DNA of 55,436 bases from the NCBI GenBank assembly GCA_019456165.1, contig VRUJ01000028.1:1-55436 (forward strand), in the 5' to 3' direction. Numbering within the stretch: position 1 is the first letter of the stretch; every line of letters begins with the position of its first letter. This DNA comes from Chloroflexota bacterium (GTDB lineage Bacteria > Chloroflexota > Anaerolineae > Anaerolineales > UBA11579). Below the pieces are notes generated by a model, which was not told the origin of the DNA, made no database searches, and saw only the letters and a list, made by a program, of their open reading frames with translations. This document shows positions 41,939 through 49,872 of this stretch, piece after piece. A program made the translations under genes and the position numbers.

Positions 41939-43768
41939 TTATCCTAATCGTTGAGCATATTCCTCGAGGCCAATTTCTGCGAGATGGCTGCTGGTTGGAA
42001 CGCCTTCATTATCCCAACCACGCTGTTCATAGTACTCATCTAGCATAAAATCAGCTTCCTCGCGGCTAAGTTGGGGCTCATCGCTATCTTCACCTTCAAT
42101 CGCCTCAAATTCTCGAGCAGGGAATTGGTCATCCTTTCGCCGGAAACCTTCAGCTGCGTTAAAAACGCGTTCCAGATTCCAGATGCGTTCACCTAACTGC
42201 ATGAATTCTGCTTCGCTGAAGGTCTGACCGGTTGCCGCTTCTAGAAGTTGAATGGGAATCTCTGGAGGCAGCACGAATTCTGCGAACCGGCAAGAAACCA
42301 GGGTGAAATATGCATTTACCTTGTCTTGAATTTCTTTTACCATCGCAGCTTTATTCTCCACGCTGTTTCCATCCACAAATCCCATGATCTCCGCTCCAAT
42401 TGGAGCTCTTTTATGGCAGGCGCCCCGATTGGCGGTCGCGAATGATAGTCCTGTGCCTTTCATTCTGCGCGGCATCCAGGCTGCATAACCTGAATTCTTG
42501 ATCTGCATTGCGTAGTCGCTGGCATTTCCACCGAAAGATTCGGCGGCAATACCTGGGCCTTCGGCGAGCACATCGCCGATACCCTCTCGCTTTGCGGTTT
42601 TCTCGATTAGGCCCAAGATTGAAGTTGGATCTCCAAAGCTCAGGTTTGATCCATTTTTTACTAGGCCGTTCTCGGCTGCTTCCAAGGTCATGCCTAACAC
42701 CGCGCCCATCGTGAGCGTGTCTAATCCATTCTGGTCACACAGGTCATTAGCTTTAAATAATCCATCGCGATCGGATATTTCTAAATTTGTGCCTAAAGCA
42801 TACATAGTTTCGTATTCTGGACCGCGTGAAAACAAACCTTTGAGTGGGCCATCTGTCACCCGGCGGAGCATTCCGCAGTGAACGGGACAGGCGTGGCAAG
42901 ATACCGCTCTGGTGGGGTAGGCGTTCTCATAAGCGGTTGCGTCTATCTCATTGGCCTTATCAAAAAAGGAGAAACGGTGGTTACGGGTTGCCAGAGCGTG
43001 GCGCTCGTTCACTAATCCAACGCCCGATCCGGTGCCGTGCCGTGAAAATTGGCCGAGCAGGCTGAACTCATTCTCGAGTTCTGTATTGATCAACCCAAGG
43101 GCAGCTTCGACAGTTTTGTTGAAGGCATCGGCATTGTGTACACTGACCGCCCTATCCCCATACACAGCGATAGCTTTCAGGTTCTTAGAACCCATTACCG
43201 CTCCGGCTCCACCCCGTCCGAAGACGCGATGCTCAGAGACAGCACAGGCGTAACGCACTCTGTTCTCGCCAGCTAAACCAATACTGACAACTTTCGCGTC
43301 TGGCAGAGAGATGGCGCGGCGCACATGTGCGGCTGTCTCAGAGGTCCCCATACCTTTAAGTTCTTCTGCGGAGTGGAAGGAAACTTTTTTACCGTCAACA
43401 AAAACAAATACCGGTTCGGAGGCTGCCCCTTCTATCACCAACGCATCAAACCCGGCTTGTTTTATCTCTGTACCGAGGGTACCCCCGGCATAAGAATTGA
43501 GAATTGTGCCTGAAAGCGGCGACTTGGTTACAATGCTGGTTTGAGCAAACATGGGCGCTGTTGTACCTGTTAGCGGTCCAACCGCGAAGATTAGTTTATT
43601 TTCAGCCCCCAAAGCATCGGCCCCAGCAGGGACTTCGTCAACCAGGATTTTTGTGCCAATACCCATCCCGCCCACGTAAGCGAGCAATTCAGGTGTTATT
43701 TCCTCTTCTTTTGCAGTCCTTTGCGATAGGTTAATGCGTAATAGAGTTTTTCGAGAGCTACTTGGCAT
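41939..43768 (-). CDS. Aldehyde:ferredoxin oxidoreductase (tungsten/molybdenum AOR family)
   Basis: Predicted 609-aa enzyme oxidising aldehydes to acids (or the reverse) with ferredoxin. After an N-terminal RINLSQRTAKEE segment come GPLTGTTAPMFAQTSIVTKSP, GRGGAGAVMGSKNLKAI at 184-200 and the [4Fe-4S] ligands C291, C294, C298 (CHACPVHC) and C493 (VSCRF). PEYETMYALG at 317-326 is the substrate-side motif. In Pyrococcus AOR an Asp lies five residues before the fourth Cys; here that position is Phe488. The chosen ATG at 43768 has AGGA at proper spacing and overlaps the ferredoxin gene by 11 bases; a longer frame to 43921 is not family-like. The paired polyferredoxin is its likely electron partner. 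Confidence 0.9.
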   Translation of the reverse strand: MPSSSRKTLLRINLSQRTAKEEEITPELLAYVGGMGIGTKILVDEVPAGADALGAENKLIFAVGPLTGTTAPMFAQTSIVTKSPLSGTILNSYAGGTLGTEIKQAGFDALVIEGAASEPVFVFVDGKKVSFHSAEELKGMGTSETAAHVRRAISLPDAKVVSIGLAGENRVRYACAVSEHRVFGRGGAGAVMGSKNLKAIAVYGDRAVSVHNADAFNKTVEAALGLINTELENEFSLLGQFSRHGTGSGVGLVNERHALATRNHRFSFFDKANEIDATAYENAYPTRAVSCHACPVHCGMLRRVTDGPLKGLFSRGPEYETMYALGTNLEISDRDGLFKANDLCDQNGLDTLTMGAVLGMTLEAAENGLVKNGSNLSFGDPTSILGLIEKTAKREGIGDVLAEGPGIAAESFGGNASDYAMQIKNSGYAAWMPRRMKGTGLSFATANRGACHKRAPIGAEIMGFVDGNSVENKAAMVKEIQDKVNAYFTLVSCRFAEFVLPPEIPIQLLEAATGQTFSEAEFMQLGERIWNLERVFNAAEGFRRKDDQFPAREFEAIEGEDSDEPQLSREEADFMLDEYYEQRGWDNEGVPTSSHLAEIGLEEYAQRLG

Positions 43769-44186
43769 GGCCATTTCCTTTGAATAAAAGTGCGTCAGTA
43801 GGGCAGGCGGGAACGCATGCTGGAGAACCACCGCAAAGATCGCAAGCGTAAGCTTTCCAGTCCAATTCGCTGATGTGAATAGCACCAAACGGGCACACAG
43901 GCACACATTCGCCGCATCCATTGCACAACATCGAGTCTACGAATAGCACTCCATCATCAAGTTCAATCGCTTCCGTTGGGCAAACGTGAATGCAGGGTTG
44001 GCCGTCACACTTCCAATGCCTACAGACATTCAGGTCTGGGAATTCAGGCCATTTTTTAATGGAACGCACGCGTGAGATCTTGACGTTTGCTTCGCCTGTT
44101 TTGGTGAGCGAACAAGCCAGCGAACAGAGGTCACATTCAACGCACTGGGTGGCATCCAGTATCAGCAATGAGCTATCCATCACCAC
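43758..44186 (-). CDS. Four-cluster 4Fe-4S ferredoxin (AOR electron-transfer subunit)
   Basis: Predicted 142-aa iron-sulfur protein with 16 or so cysteines in HycB/AorB-like order: CVECDLCSLAC near the N-terminus, CRHWKCDGQPCIHVCP, CNGCGECVPVCP and CDLCGGSPACVPACP. This arrangement holds four [4Fe-4S] clusters. It precedes and overlaps the AOR gene, so it probably carries electrons from aldehyde oxidation to a soluble ferredoxin or another acceptor. No signal sequence is present, so it is cytoplasmic. Confidence 0.92.
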   Translation of the reverse strand: MVMDSSLLILDATQCVECDLCSLACSLTKTGEANVKISRVRSIKKWPEFPDLNVCRHWKCDGQPCIHVCPTEAIELDDGVLFVDSMLCNGCGECVPVCPFGAIHISELDWKAYACDLCGGSPACVPACPTDALLFKGNGHAK

Positions 44187-44202
44187 TCTCCTTCTCTTTT
44201 AA

Positions 44203-45258
44203 TTACATGGTGACAACAATACGGTAGTTTTCTAATTTTGTTGAAGCTTCGAAAGCTTCTGTCAATTGATCCAATGGGAAAGTGGCAGAAATAATCGGGC
44301 TAAGATCTATCGCCTTGCGGGAGATCATTTCAGCTGCTTGCAAATAATCCTCACGATTCTGACTCATCGTGCCAGAAAGAACGATCTCTTTATCGTGGAA
44401 GAGATTCGGGTCGATACTAATCGGCTCGCCTTTTGGATATACACGCGCGTAGACGTGCAAACGCCCTCCCTTTCCCAACGCGTTAATTCCGCTTTCTAAG
44501 ATGGGGACTTTTCCGACTGCATCGAAAAATGCCTGGGCGCCCCGCTTGTCGGTGATTTCCATCACACTTTCAGCGATGTCAACTTCGGTTGGATCGATGA
44601 CGTGGTCGGCTCCAATCTCGAGGGCAAATTTTCTGCGGCCCTCGTCTGGCTCAAAAAGGATCACGGTTGCGCCGCGTCGTTTCGCCAGAATTAAATGCAG
44701 TATGCCCATCACGCCTCCGCCTGCGATAGCAACGTAATCTCCAACTTCGACCTGAGATTTCTTAATACTTCGAATTACACACGCGAGCGGCTCGGTAAGA
44801 GAAACTTCGACCAGATCTGCATCATCGGCAACCTTGAATACCTGATAGGCTTTGGCCATTTTATAAGTGGCCAGGCCTCCTGGGCCAATGGGATCGCCTT
44901 TCTTCATCCCACCTGCCTGCCAGGTGTTATCACAGCGGTTATCTCGTCCCCGGCGGCAGGAATAGCACTTCCCGCAGCGGGTCAATCCGGAAACAGAGAC
45001 CCTGTCTCCTACCTCTAATCCATACCCAGCGCTCTCGCCGATGGCTTCAACCACGCCTGAAATCTCATGGCCGCCAAGCAGCGGATAAAAACGTTGGTCT
45101 GCGCCTGTGTAAGCGCGTTTTTCCCAGGTGCAGATCGCGCAAGCGGATATCTTTACCAAGACTTCATCCGCGGCGGGAGCTTCAAGGGTGATTTCGTCAA
45201 AATTAATTTCTTTTGGAGCAGTGAGCATTGCTCTGCGTAAAACTTTATCAGCTGACAT
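44203..45258 (-). CDS. Zinc-dependent medium-chain alcohol dehydrogenase
   Basis: Predicted 351-aa MDR-family dehydrogenase of the sorbitol/threonine dehydrogenase branch. The catalytic zinc site is CAICTWEKRAY with GGHEISGVV; the structural zinc is held by CGKCYSCRRGRDNRC; the NAD loop is AIAGGGVMGILHLI followed by VILFEPDEGRR. The VRISVSACAIC-like start and YPLLGGHE are family-typical. It lies between the aldolase gene (11 bases) and the ferredoxin gene (16 bases) in operon 3, so a role making or using the aldehyde of the aldolase or AOR step is plausible. Confidence 0.9.
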   Translation of the reverse strand: MSADKVLRRAMLTAPKEINFDEITLEAPAADEVLVKISACAICTWEKRAYTGADQRFYPLLGGHEISGVVEAIGESAGYGLEVGDRVSVSGLTRCGKCYSCRRGRDNRCDNTWQAGGMKKGDPIGPGGLATYKMAKAYQVFKVADDADLVEVSLTEPLACVIRSIKKSQVEVGDYVAIAGGGVMGILHLILAKRRGATVILFEPDEGRRKFALEIGADHVIDPTEVDIAESVMEITDKRGAQAFFDAVGKVPILESGINALGKGGRLHVYARVYPKGEPISIDPNLFHDKEIVLSGTMSQNREDYLQAAEMISRKAIDLSPIISATFPLDQLTEAFEASTKLENYRIVVTM

Positions 45259-45269
45259 TCAAATTCCTT

Positions 45270-46064
45270 TCACTTAAGTAATTTTTCGGCATCTGCTACT
45301 GTCGCGTCATCGTGCACGATCGCAACAATTGCTTGTGTCATTTTGGTTGGATTTTTATGTCCCCAAATGTTTCGCCCCATGGCCACACCCCGGCAGCCAG
45401 CCTGGATTGAATCATAGATCATCTGCAGTACGGCAGTATCATCTTTAACTTTTGATCCGCCTAGAACAACAATGGGAACAAAACAGCTTTCTACTGTCTT
45501 TCTGAAACTGTCCACATCCCCCACATACTGGGTTTTTATCAGGTCTACACCTAAATCTGCCCCAATACGGATAACATTACGCATTGTCTCTGGTTCGCGC
45601 GCGTCATCGCCGCCTTCAAAACCTCGGGGCAGCATTTCGGCCATCAAGGGTAATCCCCAATTCATACATTGTTCGTTGAGTTCGGCAAGATATTTTAGAT
45701 TCTGATTTTCATTTTCTGTCCCAGGGAATCCCATGGCTACCACACCGTCTGCGCCCAATTTTAGAGCGGTTTCAGCGTTGTAGACCAGACTCCCCCGCCA
45801 TGCGCGGGAACCCAAGCGGGAGACGCCTCCATCCACGCGTAAGATCAGTCCGGCTGGGGCTAATTCCTCTGCGAAATTCTTGGCCATTCCAACAGTAGCC
45901 ATGATCACATCCGCTCCACCCGCGATCACTTTTTTGATTGGTTCAGCGGGGTTTTCGAAACCTGGTTGGACCCCAAAGAAAGCGCCGTGTTCCATAGCGA
46001 TGATCACTGCTTTTCCATCCTCCCTGAAAATTCTCCGCATGCGTCTAGTTTTATCTTGTGACAT
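45270..46064 (-). CDS. DeoC/FbaB/LsrF-family class I aldolase
   Basis: Predicted 264-aa Schiff-base aldolase. The opening VIIAMEHGAFFGVQPG, AGGADVIMATVGM, the RVDGGVSRLGSR segment, the LPLMAEMLPRG region and the lysine in VDLIKTQYVGD (Schiff-base candidate) fit the FbaB/LsrF/TIM-barrel group; IVVLGGSKVKDD and GVAMGRNIWGH form the phosphate pocket. Family members cleave fructose-1,6-bisphosphate, 2-amino-3,7-dideoxy-heptulosonate precursors or autoinducer-2 products. With FGGY kinase in the same operon, a phosphorylated keto-compound is a plausible substrate. Confidence 0.87.
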   Translation of the reverse strand: MSQDKTRRMRRIFREDGKAVIIAMEHGAFFGVQPGFENPAEPIKKVIAGGADVIMATVGMAKNFAEELAPAGLILRVDGGVSRLGSRAWRGSLVYNAETALKLGADGVVAMGFPGTENENQNLKYLAELNEQCMNWGLPLMAEMLPRGFEGGDDAREPETMRNVIRIGADLGVDLIKTQYVGDVDSFRKTVESCFVPIVVLGGSKVKDDTAVLQMIYDSIQAGCRGVAMGRNIWGHKNPTKMTQAIVAIVHDDATVADAEKLLK

Positions 46065-46095
46065 ATATTTTTTTACCTCAATTATTATAGATTGC

Positions 46096-46620
46096 TCATT
46101 TAATAAAGGTTGTAACGTCTTTTATGGGCCTCCTGGGCGGCCTGGCGCCGGGTCTTTTGGCTGCGTATCCAATCGGTACGATTGCTAAGGGGCGCAGGTT
46201 CTCAGGTAGGTTGAGCGCTTGGCGAAGTTCATCCTCGCGCAGGGCGCTGACCCAACATGCTGCCAGGCCCATGCTGGTGGCTGCTAGCAGGATGTTTTCT
46301 ATCGCGGCTGACGTATCTTGAATCGTGTGCAGATCTGCCATCATCTGTCCCCAGCGTGCCCCGGATCGTTCAGGTTCGCCGCAAACCACGATCATTACTG
46401 GGGCCGATGCGATGAAAGTCTGCCTCAGTGCGTTTGCTACGATCTTTTCTTTAACCTCGGGATTGCTCGTAACCACGAAGTGCCAGGGTTGGCGGTCTCC
46501 GGCCGTTGGCGCAAGGATAGCTGCCTCCAATAGACGGTCAATTAGTTCTGGGTCTACAGCGCGCTCCGTATCAAATTCACGGATGCTGCGGCGTTCTTCT
46601 AATACTTTCCAAAATTCCAT
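46096..46620 (-). CDS. Nitroreductase-family FMN oxidoreductase
   Basis: Predicted 174-aa flavoprotein. FMN-binding text is LEERRSIREFD near the N-terminus, ILAPTAGDRQPWHFVVT (Pro-Trp-His loop) and AATSMGLAACWVSAL; it is short, near the size of minimal family members. The C-terminus PGARPPRRPIKDVT is typical of the Cob_T/BluB-like edge of the family, but the BluB-specific features were not recognised. It likely reduces an enone, nitro, quinone or enamide group, or dehydrogenates it. It follows the MaoC gene by six bases. Confidence 0.87.
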   Translation of the reverse strand: MEFWKVLEERRSIREFDTERAVDPELIDRLLEAAILAPTAGDRQPWHFVVTSNPEVKEKIVANALRQTFIASAPVMIVVCGEPERSGARWGQMMADLHTIQDTSAAIENILLAATSMGLAACWVSALREDELRQALNLPENLRPLAIVPIGYAAKRPGARPPRRPIKDVTTFIK

Positions 46621-46626
46621 GTTAAC

Positions 46627-47073
46627 CTACCTTGGTTGAGCATCGTTATACAGGATTATCTTGCCCTCGCCTTCGAGGATAAGCTCGTCAAGCTGATTGC
46701 GCATATGCACCTCCATACTTATAATCCCGCCATCAAGCTTTTCTTTGGGGATCTTTTCTAATATTTTCCAGGTAGTTGTTACCGTATCGCCTGGAGAAAC
46801 TGGGCCTTTGAAGCGCACAGTTTGCTCCAAATATGGGCCGGCAGCCCCCGCGAAATAATTTCCTAATACGCTAGCCATTATTCCGACGTTTAGAGGCCCG
46901 TGAGTTATACGATGGCCAAAGCGGCTCTTACGGGCGTATTCTTCGTTCGTGTGTAGAGGATGGAAGTCACCGAATAGCCCGGCTGCCATCACGAGATGGG
47001 TTTCGGTAACGGTGACGCTGTGGCTGAAAGTATGGCCAACCTCGACGTCTTTAAATCCTCTAACTTCAAACAT
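46627..47073 (-). CDS. MaoC-like hot-dog enoyl-CoA hydratase
   Basis: Predicted 148-aa hot-dog protein. The (R)-hydratase motif appears as GDFHPLHTNEEYARKSRFGHRITHGPLNVGIMAS, with the catalytic Asp and His of the D-x-x-P-x-H element. It opens FKDVEVGHTFSHSVTVTE, as in MaoC dehydratases. It should hydrate an enoyl-CoA or dehydrate a 3-hydroxyacyl-CoA. It lies between the citrate-synthase-like lyase gene (12 bases) and the nitroreductase gene, consistent with a CoA-thioester pathway begun by the ligase at 53830. Confidence 0.9.
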   Translation of the reverse strand: MFEVRGFKDVEVGHTFSHSVTVTETHLVMAAGLFGDFHPLHTNEEYARKSRFGHRITHGPLNVGIMASVLGNYFAGAAGPYLEQTVRFKGPVSPGDTVTTTWKILEKIPKEKLDGGIISMEVHMRNQLDELILEGEGKIILYNDAQPR

Positions 47074-47085
47074 TTTAACCTCGTC

Positions 47086-47937
47086 TTATTTCTTTGGAAT
47101 GTGTCTTTCTGGTTCTCCGGTGTATTTTGAACCAAGCTCGTCGGGGATCACCCTAAGGGGGACACCCTCGCGAATCTCTTCAACCACGTGGGCGATCACG
47201 CCGGGCAGAACGGATAATGCGCCTATTCCAGCCATCTCTAGGGGATCGAAATCGAGTTCAGTCATCACCGCAGCCATCATACCATCGATATTGATGGGCA
47301 AAGCTTTACCAGTTATCTCTATGAAGGCTTTATGGATTGCTGCTGAAACTTCGCATTTTTCTCCCCAAAGACCATTTTCTTGAGTCACGTTACGCAGGGC
47401 GGTGGAGCGCATGTCTTCATTTTTATGTGTCGGATGGCCTAGTCCCGGTATGCGCTTACCAGCATCCAGGTATTGCTGAACTATCTTTTTGGCAGCCTCT
47501 TCCTTGCTAAGTTTTTCCGATTCCATTAATTCAAATGCTGCTAGGATGATTTTCGCCGATTCTTGAGGTGAAACTGTATTGGAACCCATAGTTAGGATTG
47601 CGCTGGCTATCCCGGGTATGGGAGATTCTGGAAAAGCAGAGGCGGTAAACCGCGCTGCGGGTGTGTGGGCAGCCACAAATTGGTGGTCAGGCATGCAGCA
47701 AAGCAGGGCATCTAAGACGCGTGCTTCTGCTTTGTTGGGCAATTCCCCCCGAATTGTAAGCCAACACATTTCTGCAAAGGTCAGCTGCTCACATATTTCT
47801 TCGATGGGGTAACCCCTGATTAGCACTTTGTGGGGACCGACATAGCTGATGCTGGTGCGCCAATAATCGCTCCAATCAGCAGATTGATAATAATTTCCAA
47901 CATTGCGCAATTTCGATTTTCCCTTGCTCTGGCTCAC
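47086..47937 (-). CDS. Short citrate-synthase-fold lyase (citryl-CoA-lyase-like)
   Basis: Predicted 283-aa protein of the citrate synthase superfamily, much shorter than the 370-430 aa synthases and close to citryl-CoA lyases. It keeps a His in IPGLGHPTHKNEDMRS and an Asp in LPINIDGMMAAVMTELDFDP that align with His320 and Asp375 of pig citrate synthase; the HGGAN segment (His274) is replaced by ILTMGSNTVSPQES. The protein may form or cleave a carbon-carbon bond at a CoA thioester (acyl-CoA plus a 2-oxo acid), rather than make citrate. It lies between the HpaB-like and MaoC genes in operon 3. Confidence 0.8.
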   Translation of the reverse strand: MSQSKGKSKLRNVGNYYQSADWSDYWRTSISYVGPHKVLIRGYPIEEICEQLTFAEMCWLTIRGELPNKAEARVLDALLCCMPDHQFVAAHTPAARFTASAFPESPIPGIASAILTMGSNTVSPQESAKIILAAFELMESEKLSKEEAAKKIVQQYLDAGKRIPGLGHPTHKNEDMRSTALRNVTQENGLWGEKCEVSAAIHKAFIEITGKALPINIDGMMAAVMTELDFDPLEMAGIGALSVLPGVIAHVVEEIREGVPLRVIPDELGSKYTGEPERHIPKK

Positions 47938-47955
47938 TCTAGTTATTCTCCTTAT

Positions 47956-49389
47956 CTAATTTGTTCCGGCAGCTTTTTTTGCAAGTTCGACACACCGTTG
48001 GATGTCATATTGGCGGTACATAGAGAGTCTTTGAGCCTCCATCGAGCCTTCGCCGTGCAAGGTAGCCAACATCCAATTTCCAGCATATTCGCTAGCAGTC
48101 ATATCCATGATCATTTTTAGGACTCGCAAGCGGTCTTCTGCAGAAACACCCTCAGCGCCTGCAAAATAACGCTGGATGTATTCTTTGGTTTCGGGGTTCG
48201 CTAAATCTCGGCTGGTTGGAGCGGTAACGACCGAACCGCCTGCAATTTCTTGGACATTCCTTAATGCAGCATGATACCCGCTCGCAAAATAGTATTTGCC
48301 CATATTTGCCAAGAGTGGATTTGGAAAAGCAATTCCTGCATGGAATTCGGCTTCGCGCGCTGCCGCGCGGGCGAAAACGCGGATCGTCTCAGCGTATTGG
48401 ATCAGTTCGGTGATCTTAGCTTTGATATGCGAGGCTTTGCCGACGCCGTTGTAATCGGCTATCAGTTGTGCCATACCCAATAATAAGTCTGCTCCAGGGC
48501 CTTTATATGATAATCCTGTGAAACGGTGCCAGGTTGCGAAGGTGTTTGCTAACGCGCCAGCATATTGCCATTCCCCGGCCAGAAAGACTCTATCCCAAGG
48601 GATGAAGACATTGTCAAAGATGATGGTGCCTTCAATGTGGTAATGACGGGAACTTAGCGGGAAGTCGAATTGATTTTTAACACTATCCGGACGGGCGATG
48701 ACCTTGACACCCTCAGCATTGACCGGAACGGCAAAAGCCAGGGCAAAATCCGAATCATCAGCTTTCATTGCCCTGGTGGGCAGAACAAGGAACTCATTTA
48801 CATATGGGGCTGCCGTGATATGGGTTTTAGCTCCACTGACAATAATGCCATCGTCTTTTCGTTCAACGATATGCACGTAGAAATCCGGGCTGGATTGCTC
48901 GGAGGGCAATTTTGAGCGGTCACCTTTTACATCGGTTATCGCTCCCGCCAATGCAAGGTCATTGCTTGCGCAATAATCCCGGTAGGCTTTCACCCGCGGC
49001 GAATAATTGGTTCCTTCATTATTATCTAATGCTTCGCAGACGATATGTAATGCATTTAAACAATCGCTGCCGATAGCTTTGATAAATAGGGGGAACGAAA
49101 GGCCAACTTCCGAACCGTATTCAATTAATTCTCTGCGTTTAAGCAGATCTTCTGGCGTGCGTGGGAGTTGGTAATAACGACTGACGGTTTCTCCGATAGT
49201 TTCTAACTCGGCTTGGGTGAGGTCTTTCAGGTCTGGGTCTTGAGCCAGATCAAATTCAATGGAAGAATGTTTGGTTGGCACGCTCAATACCGGATGAGTG
49301 GTAACATCTTCGACGCTTTCACCCAATATATATACCTGCCGCCCATCACGCAAGCTTTCGAGATATTCTTCACTCGTTCTTAGTGGCAT
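47956..49389 (-). CDS. HpaB / 4-hydroxybutyryl-CoA dehydratase family flavoprotein
   Basis: Predicted 477-aa flavoprotein with the acyl-CoA dehydrogenase fold. It opens LRTSEEYLESLRDGRQVYILGE, typical of HpaB, and keeps FDNVFIPWDRVFLAGEW and NFATWHRF-like text with H288 at the His292 position of AbfD. The AbfD cluster cysteines are not found: the region of C99 and C103 reads FPLFIKAIGSDC and the C299 position is Y295. It therefore probably lacks the [4Fe-4S] cluster of 4-hydroxybutyryl-CoA dehydratase and is either an HpaB-like hydroxylase or an unknown flavin-dependent lyase. In an otherwise anaerobic operon this is unexpected. Confidence 0.83.
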   Translation of the reverse strand: MPLRTSEEYLESLRDGRQVYILGESVEDVTTHPVLSVPTKHSSIEFDLAQDPDLKDLTQAELETIGETVSRYYQLPRTPEDLLKRRELIEYGSEVGLSFPLFIKAIGSDCLNALHIVCEALDNNEGTNYSPRVKAYRDYCASNDLALAGAITDVKGDRSKLPSEQSSPDFYVHIVERKDDGIIVSGAKTHITAAPYVNEFLVLPTRAMKADDSDFALAFAVPVNAEGVKVIARPDSVKNQFDFPLSSRHYHIEGTIIFDNVFIPWDRVFLAGEWQYAGALANTFATWHRFTGLSYKGPGADLLLGMAQLIADYNGVGKASHIKAKITELIQYAETIRVFARAAAREAEFHAGIAFPNPLLANMGKYYFASGYHAALRNVQEIAGGSVVTAPTSRDLANPETKEYIQRYFAGAEGVSAEDRLRVLKMIMDMTASEYAGNWMLATLHGEGSMEAQRLSMYRQYDIQRCVELAKKAAGTN

Positions 49390-49452
49390 AAGCTACCCTT
49401 TCCTGGTGGTTTGTGAGATTATAAAATCGATAATAAGAAATTCAGAGGTGCT

Positions 49453-49863
49453 CTATTCTTCAGCTTCAAGAACGGCTTTGCCTTCGATTTCAACTAGAGC
49501 CTCGTCATCGAAGAGGCTTTTCACTTCTACTAAGGTCATGGCAGGATAATAGCGGCCAAAATACGATTTGTAGGCTTCGCCAATTCCTTTTAGGTTGGAA
49601 AGATATGCAGATTTATCGGTGATGAAAATTGTCATTTGTACGATGTCTGTCATTTTACCACCCGCTTCTGTGACCACTGTTTGCATATTGGAAAGCGCCT
49701 GGTCAAATTGCCCAGCCATATCTCCCGGGGAAACAATTTTGCTGCTGGAGTCCATTCCTGTCTGGCCCGCGAGGAAAAGCAAGCGCCCGCCTTCGGTGCG
49801 AACTCCATGCGAGTAACCGATAGGTTTGGCAAGGCTGGCGGGGTTGAGAATGATTTTCTCCAT
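49453..49863 (-). CDS. RidA/YjgF-family protein lacking the catalytic Arg
   Basis: Predicted 136-aa trimeric RidA-like protein. LFLAGQTGMD, ALSNMQTVVTEAGGKMTDIVQMTIFI and ALVEIEGKAV with E126 are family-typical. In enamine/imine deaminases the Pro-x-Arg motif supplies an essential Arg105; here the equivalent text is YPAMTLVEV with Met at 109, so classical deaminase activity is doubtful. Related sub-families without the Arg act in ring-nitrogen or carbamate chemistry. It lies nine bases after the molybdenum subunit gene. Confidence 0.87.
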   Translation of the reverse strand: MEKIILNPASLAKPIGYSHGVRTEGGRLLFLAGQTGMDSSSKIVSPGDMAGQFDQALSNMQTVVTEAGGKMTDIVQMTIFITDKSAYLSNLKGIGEAYKSYFGRYYPAMTLVEVKSLFDDEALVEIEGKAVLEAEE

Positions 49864-49872
49864 AAGTGATCC

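Noticed and set aside
43769..43921. Longer start for the aldehyde oxidoreductase gene
   Set aside because: The extra 51 residues are translated through the ferredoxin gene in another frame and do not resemble the family; a well-placed ribosome site precedes ATG 43768.
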